Shown: positions 1-6,494 of the stretch, piece by piece
Layout of the letters: the number at the start of each line of letters is the position of its first letter
Numbering within the stretch: position 1 is the first letter of the stretch
Assembly (NCBI GenBank): GCA_964370375.1
Contig: CAYJIX010000062.1
Location: 1-11,900 of the forward strand
Length of the DNA: 11,900 bases
DNA from: CAYJIX01 sp964370375
GTDB taxonomy: Bacteria; Desulfobacterota; Desulfovibrionia; Desulfovibrionales; Desulfovibrionaceae
Direction of reading: 5' to 3'
The notes under the pieces: generated by a model
What the model saw: only the letters and a program-made list of their open reading frames with translations
What the model was told of the DNA's origin: nothing
Database searches by the model: none
Translations under genes and position numbers: made by a program

Positions 1-721
1 TGCTTGGCAATATACGCGCCTCAAAACTGCGTAAAATTGTGCGCCGCTCCTGCCAATGTGGCATGCGCGCATCAAGTTCTGCATAAAAGGCGGCACTGTG
101 ATTGAGCTCGCGCAAGTGCACAATTTCATGCATGATCACATAATCAATACAAACAAGGGGTGTTTTGACAAGGCGTGTGTTCAACACGATTACGCCTTGT
201 GCACTACAGCTCCCCCAACGGCTGCGTAGGGTTTTCATCTTCCAAACAGGAGGATGAGCAAGCCAAGGTACAGCATCGCTACACAATTGCACACGCTCTG
301 CAAAAACCACTTGAGCCTTTTGCTTGTACCAGGCCTTAAGCACCTTGCCCACGCTTTGCGGATCTTCTTTGCGTGCGCTTACCACGAGCCTGTCTTCGGT
401 TACAGTAACCCCTTGCCAAGCGCGCGAAACAAGCACGTCCAGCTTCATAGCAGTCCCCAAATACCAATGGGTTGCGCCTGATACATAGTCAGGAACTTGG
501 CAAAAAGGCGCTGCCGTTGCCTTGGCAACCTGGCGAAAAATCCACGCGCTGTTTTTGCGCACCATCTGTTCGGCATGCTCTAGCGCGTAGCCTTTTGGCA
601 AAAGCACGAGCACCTGCCCCTGCCTTGTGACGCGCACCGCCATGCGCTTACGTTTGGCTGTGCCCGTGCGCACGGTGTAGGCAATGGCACCTTCAGGCAT
701 TTGCATAAGGTAGTCGCTCAT
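1..721 (-). CDS. YgjP-like (DUF45/M48-type) zinc metallopeptidase, 3' end outside window
   Basis: The frame opens with ATG at 721 and stays open to the left edge, about 240 codons, so only the last few residues are probably missing. Two hallmarks of the YgjP/DUF45 metallopeptidase family are visible: an RWGSCS block (W169-C172) and the zinc site HEIVHLRELNH (H198, E199, H202, H208). The HExxH pair would bind zinc and E199 would activate water. No signal peptide or membrane segment is seen, so it should be cytoplasmic. The physiological substrate of this family is poorly known. Its ATG overlaps the stop codon of the upstream pseudouridine synthase (ATGA), which points to translational coupling in one operon. 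The family call is firm; the cellular role is not. Confidence 0.9.
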   Translation of the reverse strand, partial: MSDYLMQMPEGAIAYTVRTGTAKRKRMAVRVTRQGQVLVLLPKGYALEHAEQMVRKNSAWIFRQVAKATAAPFCQVPDYVSGATHWYLGTAMKLDVLVSRAWQGVTVTEDRLVVSARKEDPQSVGKVLKAWYKQKAQVVFAERVQLCSDAVPWLAHPPVWKMKTLRSRWGSCSAQGVIVLNTRLVKTPLVCIDYVIMHEIVHLRELNHSAAFYAELDARMPHWQERRTILRSFEARILPS

Positions 722-1788
722 ACAAACGCCGTATCCCCTGAGCAAAGCGGCTCAATGTCGGCGGCATGGAGCCATGCATGTGCAGCTTGTTGTACGTCAA
801 GGGGCAAGGCGTCCCACCATGTGGGCAAGGCGACACCATGTAAAAAAGCTGGGTTTTCCCTTGCCTCAACATGCAAAAATACGCCGCCATGATGCAAAAG
901 AAAATCGTCATGCGTCTTGGCGTGATGATGCGCGGTGTTTTCAGGGGCGTTTGCGTACAAGCCATCACCATATAAGGGAAAGCCTGCATCTGCCACATGG
1001 GCGCGGATCTGGTGGCGCGCGCCTTTGCGGATACGACACCCCACAAGGGTGTATACAGTATCAGAGGGGGGGCACGACTGTGAGGGGTACAGGGCCTGTA
1101 CTATGCTTGGCGCAATGTGCCCCAAGGGCACAACGTTTGTATGGCGCAAAAAAGCCGCCTCGACATCTGTAAAAACGCGGGTACGCTTGCGTTTGGCAGT
1201 GTCGGTTGCACCTCTTAGCTGCAAAGGTTTTGTAAGCGTGCCTTGAACCAAGGCCAGATAGCGTTTGTCAATGCGCCCTGCTTCTTCGGCCTCTTGCCAT
1301 AGCTTTTGCCCCTTTACAGTCAAGGCTAAAGCCACAAGGCCTGACGTTTTGTAATCAAGGCGGTTTAGGAGCTGTAGGCCTTTTTGCCCATGGCTTTGCA
1401 GCCACATTTCAAGGCTTACAGCATTGCTGCCGGCTAGGGCTGTGGTGTGAAAATGTGCAGGCTTAACTGCAAGCGCAAGGTCTGCCCCAAAGGGAATCAA
1501 GGTGGGCGGTGCCTGATAAAGGGAGCTGTGTTCTATACGTTGTTGCGTTGTGCTTTGAAGGGTGTTCCTGTCTATATGTAGGCATTGACCTGCACGCACT
1601 TTTGTACCCGGGCTGCTTTTTCGGCCATCAAGGCGCACAAAACCCTCGTCGCAAAGCCTGCGCCGCGTGCGCAAACCTGCTGTTGGCATCAAGCGCAACA
1701 GCACTGCATCAAGGCGCTGTCCGTCCTCTTCAGGCAAAACAGGAACTTGATTGGTGTCAGCTAAAAAAGGCTCGCTTTGATTGGTCAT
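718..1788 (-). CDS. RluA-family RNA pseudouridine synthase with N-terminal S4 domain
   Basis: It should isomerise specific uridines in rRNA or tRNA to pseudouridine. Numbered from the upstream ATG at 1803, an S4-like RNA-binding domain covers about residues 24-78 (QRLDAVLLRLMP, then a DEGFVRLDG segment). The catalytic domain holds LAVKPAHFHT (111-120), the signature NRLDYKTSG (148-155) with nucleophile D150, and RHQIRAHVADAGFPLYGD (263-280). At about 360 aa it is somewhat longer than usual, with an extra stretch around 220-250 and a His-rich segment at 291-305. ATG 1788 is preferred because AAGG lies 5 bases upstream; the SD-like GAAGG before ATG 1803 is only 1 base away. It is probably cotranscribed with the metallopeptidase behind it. 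The RluA class is certain but the exact target (RluC/RluD-like or other) cannot be told from sequence. Confidence 0.92.
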   Translation of the reverse strand: MTNQSEPFLADTNQVPVLPEEDGQRLDAVLLRLMPTAGLRTRRRLCDEGFVRLDGRKSSPGTKVRAGQCLHIDRNTLQSTTQQRIEHSSLYQAPPTLIPFGADLALAVKPAHFHTTALAGSNAVSLEMWLQSHGQKGLQLLNRLDYKTSGLVALALTVKGQKLWQEAEEAGRIDKRYLALVQGTLTKPLQLRGATDTAKRKRTRVFTDVEAAFLRHTNVVPLGHIAPSIVQALYPSQSCPPSDTVYTLVGCRIRKGARHQIRAHVADAGFPLYGDGLYANAPENTAHHHAKTHDDFLLHHGGVFLHVEARENPAFLHGVALPTWWDALPLDVQQAAHAWLHAADIEPLCSGDTAFV

Positions 1789-1845
1789 AAAGACCTTGTC
1801 CATACCTTCATTGCACCATCAAAAACAAAAACTTAACAAGTACTT

Positions 1846-2004
1846 TTACGCGGCTGTGTTGTCGCTTTCAGCACAAGGCGCGGCTGCACAGCATGCTGTA
1901 TCTTTGTGGGCGGTGCATTGGCCTTTGACCTCGGGCAAATTTTTAATATGACGAAGGGCCATGGCTGTGACGGCGATTCCTAAAAAAAACCAAAAAGTGC
2001 TCAT
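1846..2004 (-). CDS. Small Cys-rich single-pass membrane peptide (52 aa), unknown function
   Basis: This short frame has a strong ribosome binding site (AAGGAG, 5 bases before ATG). The product starts MSTFWFFLGIAVTAMALRHI: a hydrophobic helix at residues 4-17, then a basic stretch and a polar tail with C30, the pair C38-C39 and C44, ending NTAA. It looks like a short N-terminal membrane anchor with a Cys/His tail that could bind metal or a cofactor. The layout recalls small FeoB-associated Cys-rich membrane proteins, but the cysteine spacing is not the same and no feo gene is nearby. It lies 42-57 bases upstream of the pseudouridine synthase start in the same direction, and downstream of a potentially structured 155-base gap. 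I do not recognise a named family; that it is coded rests on the RBS, composition and frame. Confidence 0.65.
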   Translation of the reverse strand: MSTFWFFLGIAVTAMALRHIKNLPEVKGQCTAHKDTACCAAAPCAESDNTAA

Positions 2005-2051
2005 ACTTGCTCCTTTTTATGCCTTCAGCAAAAGGCGATTCACATAGTGTT

Positions 2052-2134
2052 GGTAGGGATTAGCACGCTATTTTTTTTGCAACAGACAGCCTCTTAATGT
2101 CCATGTGTACAAAAACTGTTTGCCAATCCCTACC
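2052..2134 (-). promoter_or_regulatory. Candidate structured RNA leader (long-stem inverted repeat)
   Basis: Two 13-base arms (2052-2064 and 2122-2134) are complementary except at one position. In a minus-strand transcript that position is a G-U wobble, so the whole stem pairs; in a plus-strand transcript it would be an A-C mismatch. A second 5-base stem (2081-2085 with 2116-2120) lies inside. The element sits between the winged-helix gene and the Cys-rich peptide gene, 48 bases before the latter's start codon. It could be a regulatory leader, a processed RNA, or the end repeats of a lost small mobile element. No known riboswitch class is recognised. Confidence 0.4.
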
Positions 2135-2159
2135 TGCTGGGGAATGTTGTTCCTACGTG

Positions 2160-2339
2160 CTAGGCCTCTTCGGTGGGCGCGTAAAAACAGCGCTTTGGGG
2201 AATGGATTTTCCCTGATTTTTTAAGAGCGTCAATATCTTTGGAAAGCTCTTTGCTTTCTACCCCAAGGGCTTTGGCAATATCACCGGGGCGCAACGGTTT
2301 GCCTGCTTCACGCAGGGCCAAAAGGATTTTATCTTGCAT
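2160..2339 (-). CDS. Small winged-helix DNA-binding protein (59 aa)
   Basis: The 59-aa product begins MQDKILLALREAGKPL and reads as one winged-helix-turn-helix domain. Helix 1 is residues 2-11; the helix-turn-helix is about 17-43, with PGDIAKALGVESKELSKDID as the recognition part; a basic two-strand wing follows (GKIHSPKRCFYAP, 44-56). No effector domain is present. GAGG lies 5 bases before the ATG. It begins 15 bases after the stop of the aldolase/VOC gene, so the two are very likely one operon. It may be a local regulator of that operon or a general DNA-binding protein; the fold is well supported but the target is unknown. Confidence 0.75.
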   Translation of the reverse strand: MQDKILLALREAGKPLRPGDIAKALGVESKELSKDIDALKKSGKIHSPKRCFYAPTEEA

Positions 2340-2354
2340 ACTTACCTCATAGGT

Positions 2355-3338
2355 TTATGGTTTTCTAAGGCGCAGATGGATTCCAAAACCACCTAAAGCC
2401 TTTTTCATATACACAAAAAAGCAACGTCCTTCATCATTGATACGCGCTGTGGAAAAATCAACCTCCACGCCGCGTAGCAAAAGGTGCGCACAGGTGCGCT
2501 CCACATTGGGCACAGCATAGGCAAGATGCCCTTTCCAATCAGACGTTGATTTGAGCACTTCAATGCCTTCACCCACAAAAATACCCTGCCCCACATCGGT
2601 TTGCCCATAATGGGTAAGGGCTGTAAACTCCTGCACAAGCCCTTGAACGCTTTCTTCCTTGTCATCTTCAGGATACACGCCCACATGGTGAAGTTGCATG
2701 TCCAGCATGTCTTGCACAGCTTTTTCTATGTTTGCAGCAAGGGCAATGCTATCGCCCTTTGTCAGGCAAGCTTCATCAACGCAAAAACCTGCGGCGCAGG
2801 CAAGAACAGAAGGACAAGCAAGGTATTTTTTAACCAAAGGCATGTCCATCTGGCCCACAGGAACAAAGCGCATGTTCGGGTAAAAAGCACATAAAGATTG
2901 CAACGTTTCAAGCCTGCCCCTGTGATCTGCCGGAAAAAAGGCCATGGCACTTAGGCCAAGTTCTTGGGCTGCTTCCACATCAGAAGCAGAGGAGCACCCT
3001 GGCAAAACCACAAGCTCTTGCTCAAGGCACCACGACACAACGCGCGGATTAAAACCTGTGGTGATAATATATTCTGCTCCTGCTGCCTTGGCCTGACTGG
3101 CCTTGGCAATGCTTGTAATACCAACGCAGCCCACAAGCAGTTCGGGGTAATCGGCCTTTACACGGCGGATGGCCTCTTCATCTGCTTGACTTCGGAACGG
3201 CAATAACACAATGGGCAAGGGAACTTTTTTAAGGGCTTCGCTGAGCACTTTTGCACAGGACACAGGCTCTACACCCAATGCCGGCGAAACCAAGGGGATG
3301 ATGCCCATATCACAAATACGTTGTAGGACCAAATGCAT
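2355..3338 (-). CDS. KDPG-aldolase-fold/VOC-domain fusion protein with aldolase catalytic residues replaced
   Basis: Residues 1 to about 212 align with KDPG/KHG aldolase (Eda): IIPLVSPA, then FRSQADEEAIRRV (48-60), AKAAGAEYIITTGFNPRVV (83-101), LPGCSSASDVEAAQELG (112-128) and FFPAD (134-138). In Eda the Schiff-base lysine precedes FFPAE and a glutamate lies four residues before the conserved Arg. Here those places hold A133 and L45, and the phosphate-binding Gly pair is PVGQM. Aldolase chemistry is therefore unlikely. Residues 215-327 form a VOC (glyoxalase/dioxygenase-fold) domain: LHHVGVYPED, then GHLAYAVPNVERTCAHLLLRGVEV (270-293) and IHLRLRKP, with H218, E260, H271 and H321 as possible metal ligands. 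The start has a strong AAAGGAG. It is cotranscribed with the winged-helix gene. Automatic annotation would probably call it an active aldolase; I infer a binding or non-aldolase role. Confidence 0.8.
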   Translation of the reverse strand: MHLVLQRICDMGIIPLVSPALGVEPVSCAKVLSEALKKVPLPIVLLPFRSQADEEAIRRVKADYPELLVGCVGITSIAKASQAKAAGAEYIITTGFNPRVVSWCLEQELVVLPGCSSASDVEAAQELGLSAMAFFPADHRGRLETLQSLCAFYPNMRFVPVGQMDMPLVKKYLACPSVLACAAGFCVDEACLTKGDSIALAANIEKAVQDMLDMQLHHVGVYPEDDKEESVQGLVQEFTALTHYGQTDVGQGIFVGEGIEVLKSTSDWKGHLAYAVPNVERTCAHLLLRGVEVDFSTARINDEGRCFFVYMKKALGGFGIHLRLRKP

Positions 3339-3356
3339 GGCTGTCTCCTTTAACTA

Positions 3357-3371
3357 GTCAGGATTCTTGAC
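3357..3371. promoter_or_regulatory. Candidate operator palindrome upstream of aldolase/VOC gene
   Basis: GTCAGGATTCTTGAC is a 15-base palindrome with one mismatched base pair. It lies between the proposed -10 element and the ribosome binding site of the leftward operon, about where transcription would start, so a bound protein could block initiation. The regulator is unknown; the winged-helix protein of the same operon is a candidate. Confidence 0.35.
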
Positions 3372-3374
3372 CTA

Positions 3375-3404
3375 AACATACACAAAATCACCTGATTGCG
3401 CCAA
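3375..3404 (-). promoter_or_regulatory. Predicted promoter of the aldolase/VOC-winged-helix operon
   Basis: Reading leftward, TTGGCG (3404-3399) and TATGTT (3380-3375) are separated by 18 bases. Each matches the sigma-70 consensus at 4 of 6 positions. A short palindrome, AATCACCTGATT (3386-3397), lies in the spacer and could be a second operator. Prediction by eye only. Confidence 0.4.
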
Positions 3405-3512
3405 GTTGTTTTTAGGCATATTCATGAACTCTTCAGCTATACATGCGGCAAAAGCGTGACCTTGTCAAATGCTCAACGCGGCAAACAGATTCAAGAGCCA
3501 TGCCTTCTAGCC

Positions 3513-3541
3513 TTGCCCTTGGCCCTGTCATGGCGTATCAT
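3513..3541 (+). promoter_or_regulatory. Predicted promoter of the thioesterase gene
   Basis: TTGCCC (3513-3518) and TATCAT (3536-3541) are exactly 17 bases apart, matching consensus at 4 and 5 of 6 positions. Transcription would start near 3548, leaving a short leader before the AAGGA at 3569. This promoter lies inside the open frame that extends back to 3443, which supports the ATG at 3584 as the true start. Confidence 0.55.
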
Positions 3542-3583
3542 ATGCCCACAGGCCCATCTTGGCACCATAAGGACGAAAAACCT

Positions 3584-4009
3584 ATGAAAACCGACTTACC
3601 AACCTACCTTGGAAAAAGCGTGTGGTATGTGCACCGCGTATCCTATGGCGAAACCGATACCATGGGATATTTGTATTATGCAGAATATTTACACATATTT
3701 GAGCGTACCCGTAGCGAATACATCCGCAGCCTTGGCATGAGCTACCGCGAAGTTGAAAAGCGCGGCATGATGCTGCCTGTGCGGGAAGCTTTTTGCCGCT
3801 ACCGCCAGCCGTCGCGCTATGACGACACAATCCATGTGCAAGCCGGAATCACAGAGCTTGGGCGAGCTTCCTTGACCTTTACGTATGTTGTTATGGACAG
3901 CGAGCGGCAGCTCGTTTTGGCCACGGGGCGTACCGAACATGCCTGCGCCACCCTTGAAGGAAAACCCCTTCGCATGCCCGATTGGTTTAAGCAATTACTA
4001 AAGCCATAA
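3584..4009 (+). CDS. YbgC-like acyl-CoA thioesterase (hotdog fold)
   Basis: The 141-aa product matches the 4-hydroxybenzoyl-CoA thioesterase/YbgC hotdog family, which hydrolyses acyl-CoA thioesters in the cytoplasm. The N-terminal signature is intact: VSYGETDTMGYLYYAEYLHIFERTR (19-43), with D25 at the catalytic position and the following helix typical of the family. Length is normal (about 130-145 aa). The frame is open upstream to 3443, but the ATG at 3584 is preferred: the homology starts just after it, AAGGA lies 10 bases upstream, and a promoter sits inside the longer frame. Unlike classical ybgC it is not next to tol-pal genes, so the physiological substrate is open. The next gene begins 101 bases later on the same strand and may share the transcript. 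Confidence 0.9.
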   Translation: MKTDLPTYLGKSVWYVHRVSYGETDTMGYLYYAEYLHIFERTRSEYIRSLGMSYREVEKRGMMLPVREAFCRYRQPSRYDDTIHVQAGITELGRASLTFTYVVMDSERQLVLATGRTEHACATLEGKPLRMPDWFKQLLKP

Positions 4010-4052
4010 AACGAACAAAAAATGTTCGGCCCAACATGCCCTGCACCAATAA

Positions 4053-4092
4053 GCCTCATCTTAAAACCTTGGCGTTGCTGGTTTGTTGAGGC
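4053..4092 (+). promoter_or_regulatory. Stem-loop just upstream of a ribosome binding site
   Basis: GCCTCA (4053-4058) pairs with TGAGGC (4087-4092), and inside it AAACC (4064-4068) pairs with GGTTT (4080-4084), leaving an 11-base loop. It ends 5 bases before the AAGGAG of the next gene and has no U-run, so an attenuator or translation-control hairpin is likelier than an intrinsic terminator. A smaller CGAACA/TGTTCG hairpin lies at 4012-4028, directly after the thioesterase stop. Confidence 0.35.
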
Positions 4093-4110
4093 AAAACAAG
4101 GAGTTTTTGT

Positions 4111-4656
4111 ATGAACAGCTCTATTGAAAGCCTTCAAGAGCTTGGTCAACATAAAGTGTGCGCCTGTGTGGCCCTAGCTGTACACAAAAGCAAAACGTGC
4201 CCTGCTGAGCAAAAGTCTTCCTTGCCTGCCACAGCGGGCATTGAGGTTTTAAGCTGCCTTGTGGAGCTTGGCACAGCGCAAGAAATCGCAGGCAGCCGCA
4301 TCGCCGTCATGGGCCTTTCAGCCGAAAAACTTATGCCTTGGTATGAAGCTGCCTTGTATTTTTCCTTTGAGCTTTTTGTGGCTGTACCTACAGAATACAA
4401 TGCCGAAGGCACGGATTTACCCTTGCTTTTAAGTGCAGGTGCGCACATTTTTCTTACCCATGACGAGCGTTTGGCCCTTGACGGAGCACAGGCTGTTGTG
4501 CTTGGCCCAAAACGGCAAGGCCCTGTTTTTGACGAGGACAACACCGCCTTGACCATGGATGAAGCTTTAGCGCGTTTTGCCAGCCCCAAGGTATTGTTGT
4601 TGACAGCTAAAGACCCGTATCAAGCCCATGTGCTGCAAGCTTTGTCGGAAGTATAA
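4111..4656 (+). CDS. Protein resembling the C-terminal (amino-acid-binding) domain of ornithine/aspartate carbamoyltransferases
   Basis: The 181-aa product follows the order of the second domain of OTCase/ATCase. A helix (TAGIEVLSCLVELGTAQEIAG, 41-61) corresponds to the LLTIxExxG region, followed by the strand RIAVMG (63-68). An EAALYFSFELFVAVPTEYN segment (79-97), GAHIFLTHDERLALDGAQAVV (110-130) and a last strand KVLLLTAKDP (160-169) come next. The N-terminal carbamoyl-phosphate domain with STRT is absent, HPxQ is not conserved, and the HCLP loop is replaced by LLTAKDP. Carbamoyl transfer is therefore not expected. AAGGAG lies 7 bases before the ATG. The next gene, an Isf-like flavoprotein, starts 3 bases after the stop, so the two are probably translated together. 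The family likeness is my alignment by eye; another Rossmann-like fold is possible. Confidence 0.5.
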   Translation: MNSSIESLQELGQHKVCACVALAVHKSKTCPAEQKSSLPATAGIEVLSCLVELGTAQEIAGSRIAVMGLSAEKLMPWYEAALYFSFELFVAVPTEYNAEGTDLPLLLSAGAHIFLTHDERLALDGAQAVVLGPKRQGPVFDEDNTALTMDEALARFASPKVLLLTAKDPYQAHVLQALSEV

Positions 4657-4659
4657 ACC

Positions 4660-5268
4660 ATGGACATGCTCATTGTAAGCGCAAGTCCGCGCAGGGGCGG
4701 CAACAGCGACACCTTAGCAAAGCTTACGCAAGAAGCCCTAGCCGAACAAGGCATTGCATCCGGCATACGCACCGTCCATCCCAGCCATCACGCGCCGTGC
4801 ATTGCCTGTGGGTTTTGTGCAAAAAACCGTGGGCAATGTGTGCTGGATAAAGCACCGGACAATACAGCAGACCTGCTTGAAAGCATGCGCACAGCCAAAG
4901 CCCTTTTTTTAATAATGCCGGTCTTTTTTTACGGGCCACCTGCACAATGTAAGGCTGTCATGGATCGCGCCCAAAAATATTGGTGGATTTTGGAGCAAGA
5001 CCCCAAAACAATCCCCTTGGCAAAGCCGGGATTTTTGGCCTTTGTGGCAGCACGCACACAAGGAGAACAGCTTTTTGAGGCCAATGCCCTGATAGGACGC
5101 TGTTTTTTGCGCACTTTAGGCTTTGCCCCCCCACAAGGTGCAGCAACACCGCTTTGTTTAAAAGGTCTTGACGGTCCGCGCGATTTGGCAGACCATAGCA
5201 CCTATGGTGACGTAATCCGCGCCCACACCATGGCGATGCTAGATCACCTTACAAAGCTAAGGCGTTAG
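4660..5268 (+). CDS. NADPH-dependent FMN reductase-type flavoprotein with Isf-like cysteine motif
   Basis: The 202-aa product opens with a flavodoxin-like strand and FMN phosphate loop, MLIVSASPRRGGNSDTLAKL (3-22). A compact cysteine motif follows, CIACGFCAKNRGQC (C47, C50, C53, C60: CX2CX2CX6C), of the type that binds a 4Fe-4S cluster in iron-sulfur flavoproteins (Isf). MPVFFYGPPAQCKAVMDR (86-103) is the usual FMN-ring and dimer region. It is probably a soluble electron-transfer or reductase protein using FMN, perhaps with an iron-sulfur cluster; many relatives keep the cysteines without a proven cluster. GGAAG lies 8 bases before ATG 4660; ATG 4666 is an alternative. It is tightly linked (3-base gap) to the carbamoyltransferase-like gene, so a shared pathway is likely but unidentified. 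Confidence 0.85.
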   Translation: MDMLIVSASPRRGGNSDTLAKLTQEALAEQGIASGIRTVHPSHHAPCIACGFCAKNRGQCVLDKAPDNTADLLESMRTAKALFLIMPVFFYGPPAQCKAVMDRAQKYWWILEQDPKTIPLAKPGFLAFVAARTQGEQLFEANALIGRCFLRTLGFAPPQGAATPLCLKGLDGPRDLADHSTYGDVIRAHTMAMLDHLTKLRR

Positions 5269-5526
5269 CCGTTTGCCCCAAAAGCCCGTTTTAAAAGCAT
5301 TGATGCAATTTTTGGCATATCCTTTTTCCGCAGGCTGTTCAAAAAGGCCACTTCGCTAAAGATGCAAGAAAAATTGTTTTTTGAAAAAGCATACCTCTTC
5401 AAGGCCTACCAGAAAAGATAGCGCAAAGTGCCCTTTTTGTAGGCAAATCTTCGCGCCTTACAAAAACTAAAAGAGAGGCGCCCAAGGAATGAGTGGTGCG
5501 GATGTAAAAAGCAAGGCAGATGAATC

Positions 5527-6315
5527 ATGCGCCCTTTTTTTCAATACCTACAGCGTATCCAAAAGCCAAGCTGGCTTTTAGAGCAACGCTGCGCTGCCTG
5601 CACAAAACCCTACGTGCAAAAGCAAACAGGGCCTTTTTGTAATGTAAGCCTTTGTCCAAAATGTCTATCAGCCATATTGGTCAATGCCCCTATACGCTGT
5701 GACAGGTGCGGACTGCCCATAACCAGCCCTTCCCTTGACAATCCGCCACAAAATCATGACTCAAATACCCCTTGGGTTTGTGCATTCTGTGTGCAAGATC
5801 CGCCGCCATGGACGCACTTGTACATGGCAGGCTCCTACGAAAAAACCATGCGTGATGTCGTTTTACGGGCAAAATTTGGGAATGATATGGCTTTATTGAA
5901 TACCTTGGGAATCTTGCTAGCCCATATCTATATTGAGAAGGCCCAAACGCCTACAGATGCCGTTATACCTGTCCCCATGCACGGTTCAAGGTTGCGTGAA
6001 CGCGGTTTTGATCCCTGCCTTGAACTGGCTAAAACCTTTTCAAAAATCGTAAACATCCCTGTGTGGGCAAAGGCTGCCACAAAAACAAGGGCAACACAGT
6101 ACCAGCGCGAATTGAGCCGCACAAAACGCCGCCAAAACGTGCATGGTGCCTTTAAGGCTGACCCTATGGTAGAGGGAAAACAGCTACTGGTGCTTGATGA
6201 TATTATAACCACAGGCAGCACCGTACAGCACCTTGTGCAAACCTTGCTCAAACAAGGTGCCGCATCTGTGGATGTGGCGGTTATTGGCAGAGCCCCTATT
6301 TTGCCAAAAATTTAA
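5527..6315 (+). CDS. comF: ComF family protein (phosphoribosyltransferase-like, zinc ribbon)
   Basis: The 262-aa product has the full ComF layout. An N-terminal Cys-rich part has CxxC pairs C22/C25, C43/C46, C58/C61 and C85/C88, including the characteristic RCDRCGLPI. The type I phosphoribosyltransferase domain follows, with AVIPVPMHGSRLRERGFD (145-162), the QYQRELSRTKRRQNV region (191-205) and the PRPP loop LLVLDDIITTGST (220-232). ComF proteins are known for DNA uptake during transformation in naturally competent bacteria, but they occur widely in species not known to be competent; the precise activity here is open. An in-frame TGA two codons upstream fixes ATG 5527 as the earliest start; AAGG lies 10 bases before it. 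It is separated by 258 bases from the flavoprotein and probably has its own promoter. Confidence 0.92.
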   Translation: MRPFFQYLQRIQKPSWLLEQRCAACTKPYVQKQTGPFCNVSLCPKCLSAILVNAPIRCDRCGLPITSPSLDNPPQNHDSNTPWVCAFCVQDPPPWTHLYMAGSYEKTMRDVVLRAKFGNDMALLNTLGILLAHIYIEKAQTPTDAVIPVPMHGSRLRERGFDPCLELAKTFSKIVNIPVWAKAATKTRATQYQRELSRTKRRQNVHGAFKADPMVEGKQLLVLDDIITTGSTVQHLVQTLLKQGAASVDVAVIGRAPILPKI

Positions 6316-6494
6316 AAGGATACTTTGTTTTGTCCATGCCAAGGGAAAGTAAGCTGCCGTAGCAAACGATACTTTTCAAGCTTTCGCCAAGGACAGGCTG
6401 TGCAAACAAGAAAAAGCCCTTCCCCACAAAAACGTTGGCTTTAGGTGCTTTAAGTATGTATTTTTAGTTCTTCGGATCAAATATAAAAGGCATA
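6316..6494. other. Noncoding stretch downstream of comF
   Basis: No gene with a start codon and ribosome binding site is seen. On the minus strand a frame of about 55 codons stays open without an ATG near its beginning (ending in ...KYPFKFLAK before TAG near 6312). It may be a decayed remnant or chance. No clear terminator with a U-run follows comF. Confidence 0.4.

Noticed and set aside
693..1246. Several frames overlapping the pseudouridine synthase on both strands
   Set aside because: They are shadows of a gene with clear family motifs; none has its own ribosome binding site or recognisable domain.
3443..3583. N-terminal extension of the thioesterase frame (188-aa version)
   Set aside because: A good promoter (3513-3541) lies inside it, the added residues do not look like the family, and the family homology begins just after ATG 3584.
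5490..5579. 30-codon frame starting MSGADVKSKADE before comF
   Set aside because: The AAGGA touches the ATG with no spacing, the frame overlaps comF in another register, and no family is recognised.
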